Source: Capnocytophaga sp. oral taxon 878 (GTDB lineage Bacteria; Bacteroidota; Bacteroidia; Flavobacteriales; Flavobacteriaceae). Taken from it: a stretch of 64,000 bases of DNA. Every line of letters starts with the position of its first letter. Within the stretch, counting starts at the first letter, position 1. The notes below the pieces were generated by a model. It saw only the letters and a list, made by a program, of their open reading frames with translations, ran no database searches and was not told the origin of the DNA. The DNA is taken from the NCBI RefSeq assembly GCF_002999135.1, contig NZ_CP027229.1, forward strand, positions 2,641,501 to 2,705,500. Reading direction: 5' to 3'. The translations under genes were made by a program, and so were the position numbers. This document shows positions 7,627-17,365 of the stretch, piece by piece.

Positions 7627-8748
7627 ATGAAATCATCATTTTTTATTACCACAGCCCTACTGCTCTTAGTAGGATGTAACAACACCACCAACCCTACCAC
7701 GCAAGGCACCCATACCACCACCACTACACAAAGTGCCGATACCTCCTCCACACTCCCTCCTCTCACCTCACAAGAGGTTTTCTTTAAAAACAAAAATCCT
7801 TTCGGCGAAGATATCGCCTTGGAAGGACGAAACATCACTGGCGATACCGCTCTCATTCAAATCAAAGAACCCGAACTTACCATTAAAAACAACCAACTCC
7901 TAATGAAAAACCTCACCTCACCAGTGCTACACATCTTTAACCTCCCTACCCTACGCCTCCAAAAAAGCATAGGAAAACGCGGACAAGGTCCCGATGAGTT
8001 TATGTTCCCCACCCTTGTACCCTCTGCCACCAACGATGCCCTCGGCTATCTCTATGAAATCTCCCTTCACAAACTCTACAAAATCAACAAAAACGCCGAA
8101 CTCGAACCTCTCACACAGCCCTTTAAAGAAAAAAAACGTGACGCCTTCGGCTCCTCTATGCAGTTAGTCAATATAGGAACTAATGATTTCTTGTACGTCT
8201 CCGATAGCAAAACAGGAAAAAGCATCTTCCGCATAACCCAAACTGCCGACTCTACCCAGCTTAAAGAAATAACAACCCTCGGTCTTAATCCAGCTCGCAA
8301 ATCTCCCTTCTCCTACATAGGTAGCTTTGCCGCAAACCCCCAAAAAAACCGAATGGTATACGCCTATAAGTACTTCAAAATCATTAAGTTTATGGATTTA
8401 GAAGCCAAAACCATCAAAACCATCAACTTTGAACGTGAAGAGTTTAACGAAGGTAGCACCTACGTTGTAAATGGGTTAGACCAAAACGTATCTCACTATT
8501 TCGGTGCTTGTGCTGGCGATAAGTACGTCTACTTCCTCTATATAGGCCGTACCCCCTTCGATGTTATCAAAGAATGGGGCAAAGAAAATTACTACATTTT
8601 TGTCGAACAATACGATTGGAACGGTAACCCCATAAAACGCTACCGCCTAAACCAATTTGGTAAAATCACTGTCGATGAAGCACAAGGCAAACTCTATTTA
8701 GTCAGCAATAATTATGACGACCCTTTCTTTGAGTTCAACCTACCGTAG
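7627..8748 (+). CDS. TolB-like / six-bladed beta-propeller lipoprotein
   Basis: The 373-residue protein has a lipoprotein signal peptide with the lipobox cysteine at 17 (LLLVGC), then a Thr-rich linker (about 20-47), then a repetitive beta-rich region with the segment GKRGQGPDEFMFPTL near residue 118, a hallmark of BF3164-type lipoproteins in Bacteroidota. These sit at the outer membrane and their roles are mostly unknown. The gene stands alone with its own -7 box. Fold assignment is by pattern only. Confidence 0.75.
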   Translation: MKSSFFITTALLLLVGCNNTTNPTTQGTHTTTTTQSADTSSTLPPLTSQEVFFKNKNPFGEDIALEGRNITGDTALIQIKEPELTIKNNQLLMKNLTSPVLHIFNLPTLRLQKSIGKRGQGPDEFMFPTLVPSATNDALGYLYEISLHKLYKINKNAELEPLTQPFKEKKRDAFGSSMQLVNIGTNDFLYVSDSKTGKSIFRITQTADSTQLKEITTLGLNPARKSPFSYIGSFAANPQKNRMVYAYKYFKIIKFMDLEAKTIKTINFEREEFNEGSTYVVNGLDQNVSHYFGACAGDKYVYFLYIGRTPFDVIKEWGKENYYIFVEQYDWNGNPIKRYRLNQFGKITVDEAQGKLYLVSNNYDDPFFEFNLP

Positions 8749-8762
8749 CCCCAAACCATTAA

Positions 8763-8793
8763 TTTGCTATTTGCCAAATTATTTGTACTTTTG
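8763..8793 (+). promoter_or_regulatory. Promoter of the CPA1 antiporter gene
   Basis: TTTG (8763-8766), 19 bp, TACTTTTG (8786-8793). Its position rules out the in-frame TTG at 8764 as translation start. Confidence 0.75.
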
Positions 8794-8811
8794 CGCCCTA
8801 AGCACACACCA

Positions 8812-10389
8812 ATGGTTGAACAATTCCCTTACTTACTCATAATGCTGGCTGCCATTATATTACTTATAATGCTCGCCAACCGCTTAAAGATAGCCTATCC
8901 TATCGCATTAGTATTAGGCGGCTTAGCCATTAGCTTTATCCCCAATGTACCAGTAATCACTATCGACCCCGATTTAGTACTCATCATATTCCTACCCCCA
9001 CTCCTCTATGCCGATACATTTTCACTTTCTATGAAAGAAATGTGGCGATGGAGGCGCATTATCTTTAGCTTTGCCTTTATAGTAGTCTTCATCACAGCAG
9101 CAGCCGTAGCGTGGGTAGCCAATATGGTATTCCCTGGCTTCTCTTTAGCCTTAGGATTCCTATTAGGCGGGGTAGTAGGCTCTACCGATGCCGTCAGTGC
9201 CGCCGCCATTATGAAGTACGTAAAGGTGCCCAACCGCATCAGTACAATAATAGAGAGTGAAAGCCTCCTTAACGATGCCTCTTCACTAATAGTATTTAGG
9301 TTTGCCGCCTTAGTAGTTACTACCGGTCAGCTGGTGTTTAGCACTATGGCACTGAACTTTCTGTGGGTAGTTATAGGCGGGGTATTAATAGGCTTGATAG
9401 TAGCCTTTATAATGCGCAAGCTCCAGAAATACCTCCCTACCGATAGCAATATGGATATCCTTTTCACCCTCATAGCCCCTTACATTATGTATCTTGCAGC
9501 CAATGAGGTAGGAGCCTCAGGGGTATTAGCCGTAGTAGCTGGGGGTATGTATATGTCCTATTACTTTATGGGTAATAACATACAGGCCGAAAGCCGCAAT
9601 AAAGGAGCAGCCGTATGGGATATTTTAGTATTCATCTTGAACGGCTTTGCCTTTATACTCATAGGCTTAGATTTAAATGAAGTACTCCGTGGCGTTCAGG
9701 CCGAAGGTATTGATTTATGGACAGCCACCGGCTATGGCTTGCTTATTGTAGCAGTACTTGTAGGGGTGCGTATGCTATGCTCTTATGGCGCAATAGTTAT
9801 TACCCAAATAATGAAACACTTCATTACAGTAGCCGATAGGCGTATGCCAGGCGCCAGTGTGCCTTTGGTAATGGGCTGGGCAGGAATGCGTGGGGTGCTC
9901 TCATTGGCAGTAGCACTCTCTATACCTCACACTTTGGAGAGTGGCGAGCCTTTCCCTCACCGCAGCCTTATACTCTACATCACGTTTATTGTAATACTCA
10001 CAACCCTTTTGCTACAAGGCCTCACACTGCCTACCCTCATTAAGTGGGTCAAATTCCCCGATTATGGCGACCATATACCCGAGGAAGAAGCCGAAAGCCT
10101 TATTCGCAAAACATTAGCCCAAGCTGCCTTGGATTATATGCAAGAACATTACCGCGAGGGCATTACCAATACCTTCCTCCTCCAAAATCAAAAAAATATA
10201 TGGCAATACCAGCTGGATAGCCCCACTTGTAGCACCACCCCCGAGGTGCGCGCCAAGTACATAGCTATACTACAGCACCAGCGCAATGTACTAAAAAAGC
10301 TAAACCGCGACCCCCGTATAGATGAAGCACAAATACGTGACTTCCTAAAACAACTCAGCTTGGAGGAAGAAAAATGGGGAATTAGCTAA
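8812..10389 (+). CDS. CPA1-family Na+/H+ antiporter (NhaP type)
   Basis: The start at 8812 follows the promoter, giving 525 residues. About 12 hydrophobic segments fill residues 1-405, with PPLLYADTF, GSTDAVSAAAI and SESLLNDASSLIVF as the family's ion-binding region, and GWAGMRGVLSLAVALSIP near residue 360. The C-terminal about 120 residues are soluble and probably cytoplasmic. The protein would exchange sodium (or potassium) for protons across the inner membrane. gldB follows after 20 bp and may be co-transcribed. Confidence 0.93.
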   Translation: MVEQFPYLLIMLAAIILLIMLANRLKIAYPIALVLGGLAISFIPNVPVITIDPDLVLIIFLPPLLYADTFSLSMKEMWRWRRIIFSFAFIVVFITAAAVAWVANMVFPGFSLALGFLLGGVVGSTDAVSAAAIMKYVKVPNRISTIIESESLLNDASSLIVFRFAALVVTTGQLVFSTMALNFLWVVIGGVLIGLIVAFIMRKLQKYLPTDSNMDILFTLIAPYIMYLAANEVGASGVLAVVAGGMYMSYYFMGNNIQAESRNKGAAVWDILVFILNGFAFILIGLDLNEVLRGVQAEGIDLWTATGYGLLIVAVLVGVRMLCSYGAIVITQIMKHFITVADRRMPGASVPLVMGWAGMRGVLSLAVALSIPHTLESGEPFPHRSLILYITFIVILTTLLLQGLTLPTLIKWVKFPDYGDHIPEEEAESLIRKTLAQAALDYMQEHYREGITNTFLLQNQKNIWQYQLDSPTCSTTPEVRAKYIAILQHQRNVLKKLNRDPRIDEAQIRDFLKQLSLEEEKWGIS

Positions 10390-10409
10390 ATACTTAACAC
10401 TTAACAAAA

Positions 10410-11402
10410 ATGATTAAAAGAACTATCTTTTTGGCAGCTGCCCTCTTGCTTGTTGCCTGTGCCGATAAGCAAGAAAAAGAAATAGCGGCTATCCCTATGA
10501 GTTTTGAAACAGTGCGTTTAGACTCTCTTTTCGTAAAAACTCCCGATGCCCAATTAAGTAACTTGCGCAAGCAGTACCCCTACTTCTTCACTTCCAATAT
10601 CACTGATGAGGAGTGGATCGAAATACGCAACGGGCTTATCTTCCCCGAAGAGCCTTCCGTGCAGCTCCACTACACCGATCTCTATAACGAGATTAACAAG
10701 AGCTTGGGTAACTTGAAAGAAGAAAAACAAGAGCTTAAAAGCTTGTTTCAGCATATAAAGTATTACTTCCCTAAGTTCGAGCCTCCAAAAGTAATAACAC
10801 TCATCAGCAGGGTCGATTACGAATCACGAGTTATTTATGCCGATAGTTTGCTGCTTATAGGCGCTGATAATTACTTGGGCGCCAAGCACCCCTACTACCA
10901 AGAAATGCAACAGTACATTGCTGCCGAATTGGATAAAAAATACTTAGCCATAGATGTAGCCGATGCTTTTGCCGAAAAGCTGGTACCGCGTGGGGGGGTA
11001 TATCTCACTTTTTTGGAGAATATGGTGTATGAAGGTAAGAAGTTGTATTTGGAAAGCCGACTGCTGCCTAAACGCCCCACTGCCGACTTGCTCCGCTACC
11101 CTACCGAAAAGTATGAGTGGGCAGAGGCTAATGAGGGTGAAATATGGCGCTATTTCATTGAAAAACAATTGCTCTACAACACCGATAAAAAATTGCTAAG
11201 CAGGTTTATCTACCCTGCTCCTTTCTCAAAGTTCTATTTGGAGTTGGATAATGAGTCACCACCACAAATAGGACGCTATATAGGCTACAAAATAGTACAG
11301 GCTTATGCCGAAAAACACCCTGATGAAGGACTCATAGCTATCCTTAGTATGCAACCCGAAGCGCTGTTTAAGGGCTCGGGCTATAAGCCTAATAAAAAAT
11401 AA
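10410..11402 (+). CDS. gldB: Gliding motility lipoprotein GldB
   Basis: The 330-residue lipoprotein (lipobox cysteine at 16, LLLVAC) has the GldB layout: SFETVRLDSLF near the start, ADSLLLIGADNYLG in the middle, and PPQIGRYIGYKIVQAYAEKHPD near the C-terminus. GldB is a cell-envelope protein needed for gliding in Flavobacterium and associated with the Gld machinery. It follows the antiporter gene closely and is followed by a strong terminator. Its presence supports a flavobacterial host. Confidence 0.93.
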   Translation: MIKRTIFLAAALLLVACADKQEKEIAAIPMSFETVRLDSLFVKTPDAQLSNLRKQYPYFFTSNITDEEWIEIRNGLIFPEEPSVQLHYTDLYNEINKSLGNLKEEKQELKSLFQHIKYYFPKFEPPKVITLISRVDYESRVIYADSLLLIGADNYLGAKHPYYQEMQQYIAAELDKKYLAIDVADAFAEKLVPRGGVYLTFLENMVYEGKKLYLESRLLPKRPTADLLRYPTEKYEWAEANEGEIWRYFIEKQLLYNTDKKLLSRFIYPAPFSKFYLELDNESPPQIGRYIGYKIVQAYAEKHPDEGLIAILSMQPEALFKGSGYKPNKK

Positions 11403-11437
11403 CCGTTAAGCCCCCTAAGGGCTGCAGATATAAAATG

Positions 11438-11482
11438 CTGTTTTCAACACGTCCCAAAAGATGTTTTGAAAACAGTTTTTTT
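11438..11482 (+). terminator. Rho-independent terminator after gldB
   Basis: The stem pairs CTGTTTTCAA (from 11438) with TTGAAAACAG and is followed by seven T. Confidence 0.85.
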
Positions 11483-11546
11483 ATGCCCCTATAGTAGTTC
11501 TTGGCAGTAGGGGGTGGGGGTATAGTGGCTGGCAGAGGGGTAAAAC

Positions 11547-11576
11547 TTGTTAATTGATAATTATTTTGTATCTTTG
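11547..11576 (+). promoter_or_regulatory. Promoter of Ig-like lipoprotein gene
   Basis: TTG (11547-11549), 19 bp, TATCTTTG (11569-11576). It overlaps an in-frame TTG at 11554, which therefore cannot be the start codon. Confidence 0.75.
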
Positions 11577-11601
11577 CACTTCCATTATGATTATACATTT
11601 T

Positions 11602-13254
11602 ATGAAATACCGTTTGCCTTTATTTTTTATTCTTATTGTACTTGCTGTAAGCCAGTGGCAATGTGCGCGCCGAGGCTCGCCTACGGGGGGTGAAAAAGAT
11701 ATTACCCCACCGGTGCTCTTGCAGGCAGAGCCGCCCACAGAAACGGTTGATTTTAAGGGAAAGAAGATACGTTTGCGCTTTGATGAGTATGTAGTTACCA
11801 AGGATTTGCGCAAGCAGCTTATCATTTCACCCCCTATGAAGACTTTCCCTGTTATTTCGCCTACATCAGCATCGAAGTGGTTGGAGGTTCATATTCTAGA
11901 TACTCTGGCAGATAATACTACCTATGTACTGAATTTTGGTAATAGTATTCAGGATTACAATGAGAATAACCCATTGGTCGATTTTAAATATGTATTTTCT
12001 ACCGGTAGCACTATCGATACCCTTTGGTATGAAGGGGATATAGCCGATGCACTGCAGCCCCAGCCCGATAGGTTTGTAACTCTAATGTTATACCCTTTTA
12101 ATGAGCAGTATAAAGATTCGGTAGTGTATAAAGGCCGACCTATGTACGTTACCAATACCCTTGATAGCCTTAGTAACTTTACTTTTGAGTATCTTAAAGA
12201 AGGTAAGTACAAACTTGTAGCACTGAAGGATAAAGGGAATGATTACCAATTTAACCCGAGGGAAGATAAAATAGCCTTTTTGGAAGAGCCTATAACAGTG
12301 CAAAACCTTAAAGGGAAAATGCAGGGTAAGTACCCTAAATTGCGTTTGTTTAAAGAGGCACTTCCCTATAAGGCACAGCGCCCAAACCAAGTGTCTTTAA
12401 ACCGCATAAGCTTTGGTTTTGAAGGAGGGACAGAGGATGTTACAATAAAAGCCTTAGCCCCTACAACTCCCGATTTTAAATATACCATTTCAAAAGAACC
12501 GAACAAAGATACATTGAACCTTTGGTATGCGCCTAAGCAGAAGGATTCACTTGTTTTTGCTGTAACCCATAAGCAGAAAACTGATACCTTTAGGGTACGC
12601 CTACGTGAGGGTAAGGATATGAAAGCCGATAGCTTGCGCGTGGCAAGTATCTTTAGTAGTGAGTTACCAATGCATAAGGACTTTGGTTTTGGCAGTAATA
12701 TACCGCTTGCCAAAGTCGATAGTACCAAAATAAAAGTGCTGCGCGGCAAGGATAGTACCGCAGTGGCATTGCCATTTAAAACAAAGCTTGATAAGGATAA
12801 GCTGGTTTACAGTTTGTTTTTTGATAAAAAATATGATGAGACTTACCAGATAGAAGCGCTACCCAAGGCATTTACCGACTTTTTTGGGAATACAAACGAT
12901 ACCCTGAAGGTGAAAGTACATACCCCAAAAGAAGAAGACCTTGCTACCCTAAAGCTGAATCTTAACCTAAGTGACGGAGTACAATACCCCATCATACTAC
13001 AACTTACCAATGAGAAAGCTACAGAGGTAATACAGGAACTTTATATTAGCAAAGCCCAAGCCCCCTATATACTTAAAAACATACAACCTGCAAAATATAG
13101 GTTGCGTATAATAGAGGACCGCAATGGTAACCGTAAGTGGGATACAGGTAGCTTCCTACAACAACTACAGCCCGAGCGGGTGTGGTACCTAAGTGCTACA
13201 TTGGAACTACGTGCCAACTGGGAGGTTGAAGAAACGTGGGAAGTAAAAGAGTAA
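11602..13254 (+). CDS. Ig-like domain lipoprotein
   Basis: The ATG at 11602 gives 550 residues with a signal peptide and an N-terminal lipoprotein-like cysteine (QWQC, residue 21) followed by RRGSPTGGEKDITPPVL. The segment KKIRLRFDEYV...QLIISPPM is typical of the SbsA/Big_5 Ig-like domain of flavobacterial envelope lipoproteins of this size. The rest is predicted beta-rich. An alternative ATG at 11587 would leave very little leader after the promoter. The BtrH-like gene starts 4 bases after the stop and is likely co-transcribed. Function unknown. Confidence 0.82.
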   Translation: MKYRLPLFFILIVLAVSQWQCARRGSPTGGEKDITPPVLLQAEPPTETVDFKGKKIRLRFDEYVVTKDLRKQLIISPPMKTFPVISPTSASKWLEVHILDTLADNTTYVLNFGNSIQDYNENNPLVDFKYVFSTGSTIDTLWYEGDIADALQPQPDRFVTLMLYPFNEQYKDSVVYKGRPMYVTNTLDSLSNFTFEYLKEGKYKLVALKDKGNDYQFNPREDKIAFLEEPITVQNLKGKMQGKYPKLRLFKEALPYKAQRPNQVSLNRISFGFEGGTEDVTIKALAPTTPDFKYTISKEPNKDTLNLWYAPKQKDSLVFAVTHKQKTDTFRVRLREGKDMKADSLRVASIFSSELPMHKDFGFGSNIPLAKVDSTKIKVLRGKDSTAVALPFKTKLDKDKLVYSLFFDKKYDETYQIEALPKAFTDFFGNTNDTLKVKVHTPKEEDLATLKLNLNLSDGVQYPIILQLTNEKATEVIQELYISKAQAPYILKNIQPAKYRLRIIEDRNGNRKWDTGSFLQQLQPERVWYLSATLELRANWEVEETWEVKE

Positions 13255-13258
13255 CTTA

Positions 13259-14257
13259 ATGACTATTGATTTTAAACATACACAATCCGCACACTGTGAG
13301 AATGGAGTAGCATCGAACCTATTGTACTTTAATGGGGTAGCCCTTAGCGAGCCTATGGTATTTGGGATAGGTTCAGGCTTATTGTTTTTCTATTTCCCTT
13401 GGCTAAAAGTAAATGAGGCTCCTGCTATTAGCTACCGCACAATGCCAGGGCATATTTTTAGTAAGGTAGCCAAAAGGCTTGGCTTCAAAGTAAAGAGGCA
13501 GAAGTTTAGCTCGGCAAAGGAAGCCCAACAAGTGCTGGATGATAATTTAGAAAAGGGGATTCCTACAGGCTTACAAGTAGGGGTGTTCAATCTGCCTTAT
13601 TTCCCCGATGAGTATAGGTTCCACTTCAATGCACATAACCTTGTGGTATACGGCAAGGAAGATGGTAAATACCTCATTAGTGATCCTGTAATTCCTTATA
13701 CTACTACCCTTACCCCCGATGAGCTTACCAAAGTACGCTTTGCCAGTGGAGTACTTGCCCCTAAAGGGCATCTGTATTACCCTACCCACCTGCCTAAGGA
13801 GATGGATTTGGAAAAGGCTATATGGAAGGGTATCAAGCAGACGTGTAGCACAATGCTTGCTCCAGTGCCCATAGTGGGTGTGGCAGGTATTAAGAAACTT
13901 AGTAAGGATATACTAAAATGGCACCGCAAGAAAGGTGCTAAAACCACGAATCATTACCTTGCCCAGCTCATACGTATGCAAGAGGAGATAGGTACCGGCG
14001 GTGGTGGCTTTAGGTTTATATATGGGGCTTTCTTGCAAGAAGCAGGCAAACTCCTGAAAAACGATGCCTTAATAGAACTCTCTAAAGAAATTACGGACAT
14101 AGGAGATGCGTGGCGGGATTTTGCAGTAGCTATAGCCCGTGTGTATAAGAACCGCAGCACCCAAGCCGATGTATATAATGCACTCTCACAACAGCTATAC
14201 GCTATTGCCGAGAGAGAAGAAGCTTTTTTTAAAAAACTGAAAGCAGTAGCGCGGTAG
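13259..14257 (+). CDS. BtrH N-terminal domain protein with DUF4872-like C-terminus
   Basis: The 332-residue protein begins with HCENGVASNLLYFNG, where the cysteine at 13 matches the putative nucleophile of BtrH-type cysteine peptidase/acyltransferase domains. A histidine follows in AHNLVVYG and an aspartate in LISDPV, which would complete a papain-like triad. The C-terminal half (about 185-332) is helical. BtrH moves an acyl group from an acyl-carrier protein in butirosin synthesis; here no carrier protein or synthase is nearby, so the substrate is unknown. It is coupled to the preceding lipoprotein gene. Confidence 0.75.
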   Translation: MTIDFKHTQSAHCENGVASNLLYFNGVALSEPMVFGIGSGLLFFYFPWLKVNEAPAISYRTMPGHIFSKVAKRLGFKVKRQKFSSAKEAQQVLDDNLEKGIPTGLQVGVFNLPYFPDEYRFHFNAHNLVVYGKEDGKYLISDPVIPYTTTLTPDELTKVRFASGVLAPKGHLYYPTHLPKEMDLEKAIWKGIKQTCSTMLAPVPIVGVAGIKKLSKDILKWHRKKGAKTTNHYLAQLIRMQEEIGTGGGGFRFIYGAFLQEAGKLLKNDALIELSKEITDIGDAWRDFAVAIARVYKNRSTQADVYNALSQQLYAIAEREEAFFKKLKAVAR

Positions 14258-14304
14258 GCACTTAAAACAAACTTATAGGAATTAATAATTAAAACATCAT
14301 AAAA

Positions 14305-14748
14305 ATGAAAAAGCTGATTAACGTAACGCTTGCATTATTACTACTCTGCTCAGCAGTTACCTTAGTCTCTTGTGGAAAAGACGATACTAATGGCAGCAGT
14401 AAAGAGTATCCAGAAGGAACTAGACAGCTTACCCTAAATGGGATTACTGCCAAAATATTTGAAGAGCGATGGGGAGGAGATGGAGGTAATACAACGCTGT
14501 ATGTAACTGTAGAACTAACAAAACCCGATTTTAACTCAAAGCCAAGAGGGAAAGTTTATGTGCAAGCAAGAACTACCGATGGAGAAGTTTTACTTGCTTG
14601 GAGAAATGGTATTTATGGACAAGGTGGGGAATTTGGTGATTATTGGATTGGAAAAGAATGTAAAATTCAATTTTCAATCGGGCTTATTAACAATAAAAAA
14701 ATAGCACCGAACTCTTTAACCATTTCTAAGCTGGAAATAAAAGAATAA
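14305..14748 (+). CDS. Small lipoprotein of unknown function
   Basis: The 147-residue protein has a lipoprotein signal peptide (lipobox cysteine at 23, TLVSCG) followed by an acidic linker and a compact beta-rich domain (residues about 38-147). It resembles no family I can name. It lies 47 bp after the BtrH-like gene and 29 bp before the GH2 gene on the same strand. An A-rich stretch precedes its ATG. Confidence 0.7.
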   Translation: MKKLINVTLALLLLCSAVTLVSCGKDDTNGSSKEYPEGTRQLTLNGITAKIFEERWGGDGGNTTLYVTVELTKPDFNSKPRGKVYVQARTTDGEVLLAWRNGIYGQGGEFGDYWIGKECKIQFSIGLINNKKIAPNSLTISKLEIKE

Positions 14749-14777
14749 GAAACTTTTTTTTGATAACTTACAAACTA

Positions 14778-17258
14778 ATGAATAAAATCGACCTTTTAGT
14801 GGCTCTTGCCCTTACTGCTACGGGCTGGGCACAGCAGCAAACCCTTGAGAAGGGGTGGCGTTTTACCCGAGAGGATAACCCTGCATTCTCACAAACAAAT
14901 TACAATGATGCTAAATGGCAAAATGTGCGTATCCCTCACGATTGGGCTATCTATGGTCCTTTTGATATGGAGAACGATATACAGCGCACTGCTATTAAAC
15001 AAGATGGGCAAAAAGCAGCTATTGAACACACAGGGCGTACCGGTGGGTTGCCTTTTGTGGGTGTAGGCTGGTACCGCACCCAGTTTAACGTGCCAGAACT
15101 TACTGCTGATAAGCAAGTATTCGTGCAGTTTGACGGTGCAATGAGCAATCCGGAAGTATTTGTGAATGGGCAAAAAGCAGGTGAATGGCATAATGGCTAT
15201 AATACCTTCTTCTTAGATATTACGCCTTATGTAAAAGCTAGTGGTAATACCCTTGCGGTACGCCTTAATAACCTTACCCAGATGTCGCGCTGGTACCCAG
15301 GGGCAGGCTTGTACCGCAATGTGCATATTATTACTAAGAATAAGACCCATATACCTATATGGGGAGTGCATATCACTACGCCTGAGATAACAAAAGACTT
15401 TGCGAAAGTAGTAGTAAATACTGAATTTGTAGCTAATAAAAAGGAAAACCTTGCGGTAGAAACTATTATCATAGACAAAGAAGGTAAGAAGGTAGCTACA
15501 GCTAAGGCTAAAGCTACTACTTATACCAGTGATAAGATTGGGGTGGAGATGTATATAGATAACCCTTTGTTATGGGATATAAAGAAGCCTAACCTGTACA
15601 AAGCAGTTACTAAACTGTATGAAGGTGATACTCTGAAAGATGAAGTAACTACTACCTTTGGGGTTCGCTCTATAGAACTGAAGCCTAATGATGGACTTTA
15701 CCTAAACGGTAAGAAGATTAAAATACAAGGGGTATGTATGCACCACGATTTAGGTCCGTTGGGAGGGGCAGTGAATGAGAGTGCTATACGCCGACAAATA
15801 CGCATTATGCAGGATATGGGTGTGAATGCTATTAGAACATCACATAATATGCCTGCCCCTGAATATGTGCGCGCTGCCGATGAGATGGGGATGCTACTAG
15901 CTGTAGAGAGCTTTGATGAATGGGCTATACCAAAAGTAGAGAATGGTTATCATTTGTACTTTAAAGACTGGGTGGAGAAAGACCTTACTAACCTTGTTAA
16001 ACACTATAGAAATAATGCTAGTGTACTGATGTGGTTTATAGGTAATGAGGTGGAAGAACAAAGTGTGGAGAGCGGCGCTAAAGTAGCTCGCTACTTACAA
16101 GATATTATTAAAAAGTATGATACTACGCGCCCTGTAAGTAATGGTATGGACAGGCCTTATGATGTGTTGCGCAATAATATGGCTGCTACTATGGAGGTAG
16201 CGGGCTTTAACTACCGTCCGTTTAAGTACCAAGAGGCATATAGGAAATTACCACAACAACTTATTTTGGGTAGTGAAACGGCTTCGACAGTGAGCTCACG
16301 GGGGGTGTATAAATTCCCTGTACAACGCAAATCAATGGCGAGGTATACTGATATGCAATCATCATCATACGATGTGGAACACTGTGGATGGTCTAACCTG
16401 CCAGAAGATGACTGGATACACCAAGAGGACTTACCGTATACCATAGGGGAGTTTATATGGACAGGTTTTGACTACCTTGGCGAGCCTACGCCTTACTATG
16501 TGGAATGGCCATCGCATAGTTCTTATTTTGGTGCTGTAGATTTGGCTGGTTTCCCTAAAGACCGTTTCTACCTATACCAATCACATTGGGATAAAAAGCA
16601 CGAGACCTTGCATGTGTTACCTCACTGGAACTGGGAAGGACGTGAAGGAGAGGTTACCCCTATATTTGTATATACTAACTATCCTACTGCTGAGGTGTTT
16701 ATTAACGGTAAGAGCCAAGGCAAGCGCACTAAAGACCTTTCGATTAAAATAGAAAACCCTGAGAAAGACGGTAATCCTAATGATTTGGAACGCCAAAAAC
16801 GCTATAGGCTGATGTGGATGGATACTAAGTATGAGCCAGGTACTGTGAAAGTGGTAGCTTATGATGAGCAAGGAAAAGCTGTGGCTGAAAGAGAAATGCA
16901 TACAGCGGGCAAACCTTATGCTTTGAGTGTGAGTACTGAGTATAAGATGGAACTTAAGCCTGATGGTAAAGACTTGGCTTTTGTGGAAGTGAAGGCAGTG
17001 GATAAGGATGGCAATTTGTGCCCTACGGTAAATGACCTTGTAACCTTCAGTGTGAAAGGGGCTGGTACTTACCGCGCAGCTGCTAATGGTGACCCTACTT
17101 GTACTGATATTTTTCACTTGCCTAAAATGCACCTTTTTAATGGGAAATTACTGGTTATCTTACAGGCTGGTGAGAAGGAAGGTGTAATTACCTTAGAGGC
17201 TAAGAGTAAGAACCTTAAGGGAAGTACCAAAGTGATGGTGAGAAAAGAAATGAAGTAA
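14778..17258 (+). CDS. Glycoside hydrolase family 2 (beta-galactosidase type)
   Basis: The ATG at 14778 gives 826 residues with a signal peptide ending near WAQ (residue 19), so it is exported to the periplasm or surface. Domains in order: GH2 sugar-binding (about 25-190), Ig-like (195-300), TIM barrel (305-600), and a C-terminal DUF4982-like plus Ig-like part. The acid/base glutamate is E424 (GNEVEE) and the nucleophile E558 (IGEFIWTGFDY). Family members release terminal beta-galactose or related sugars. No SusC/D pair is adjacent; the nearest is 6 kb downstream. It has its own terminator. Confidence 0.92.
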   Translation: MNKIDLLVALALTATGWAQQQTLEKGWRFTREDNPAFSQTNYNDAKWQNVRIPHDWAIYGPFDMENDIQRTAIKQDGQKAAIEHTGRTGGLPFVGVGWYRTQFNVPELTADKQVFVQFDGAMSNPEVFVNGQKAGEWHNGYNTFFLDITPYVKASGNTLAVRLNNLTQMSRWYPGAGLYRNVHIITKNKTHIPIWGVHITTPEITKDFAKVVVNTEFVANKKENLAVETIIIDKEGKKVATAKAKATTYTSDKIGVEMYIDNPLLWDIKKPNLYKAVTKLYEGDTLKDEVTTTFGVRSIELKPNDGLYLNGKKIKIQGVCMHHDLGPLGGAVNESAIRRQIRIMQDMGVNAIRTSHNMPAPEYVRAADEMGMLLAVESFDEWAIPKVENGYHLYFKDWVEKDLTNLVKHYRNNASVLMWFIGNEVEEQSVESGAKVARYLQDIIKKYDTTRPVSNGMDRPYDVLRNNMAATMEVAGFNYRPFKYQEAYRKLPQQLILGSETASTVSSRGVYKFPVQRKSMARYTDMQSSSYDVEHCGWSNLPEDDWIHQEDLPYTIGEFIWTGFDYLGEPTPYYVEWPSHSSYFGAVDLAGFPKDRFYLYQSHWDKKHETLHVLPHWNWEGREGEVTPIFVYTNYPTAEVFINGKSQGKRTKDLSIKIENPEKDGNPNDLERQKRYRLMWMDTKYEPGTVKVVAYDEQGKAVAEREMHTAGKPYALSVSTEYKMELKPDGKDLAFVEVKAVDKDGNLCPTVNDLVTFSVKGAGTYRAAANGDPTCTDIFHLPKMHLFNGKLLVILQAGEKEGVITLEAKSKNLKGSTKVMVRKEMK

Positions 17259-17279
17259 ATTAGAATTAGTGAATTATAC

Positions 17280-17327
17280 AAATAGCAGATTAGCAAATGG
17301 TTACATTTGTTAGTCTGCTATTTTTTT
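17280..17327 (+). terminator. Rho-independent terminator after the GH2 gene
   Basis: AAATAGCAGA..AGCAAATG pairs with CATTTGTTAGTCTGCTATTT, then seven T. Its right arm overlaps the next gene's promoter. Confidence 0.85.
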
Positions 17328-17336
17328 GTAATTTTG
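17306..17336 (+). promoter_or_regulatory. Promoter of nhaC-like gene
   Basis: TTTG (17306-17309), 19 bp, TAATTTTG (17329-17336). The -33 element lies in the terminator hairpin. Confidence 0.7.
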
Positions 17337-17365
17337 CGCCTTCATAGTAAAATTTTCTATAAAAG

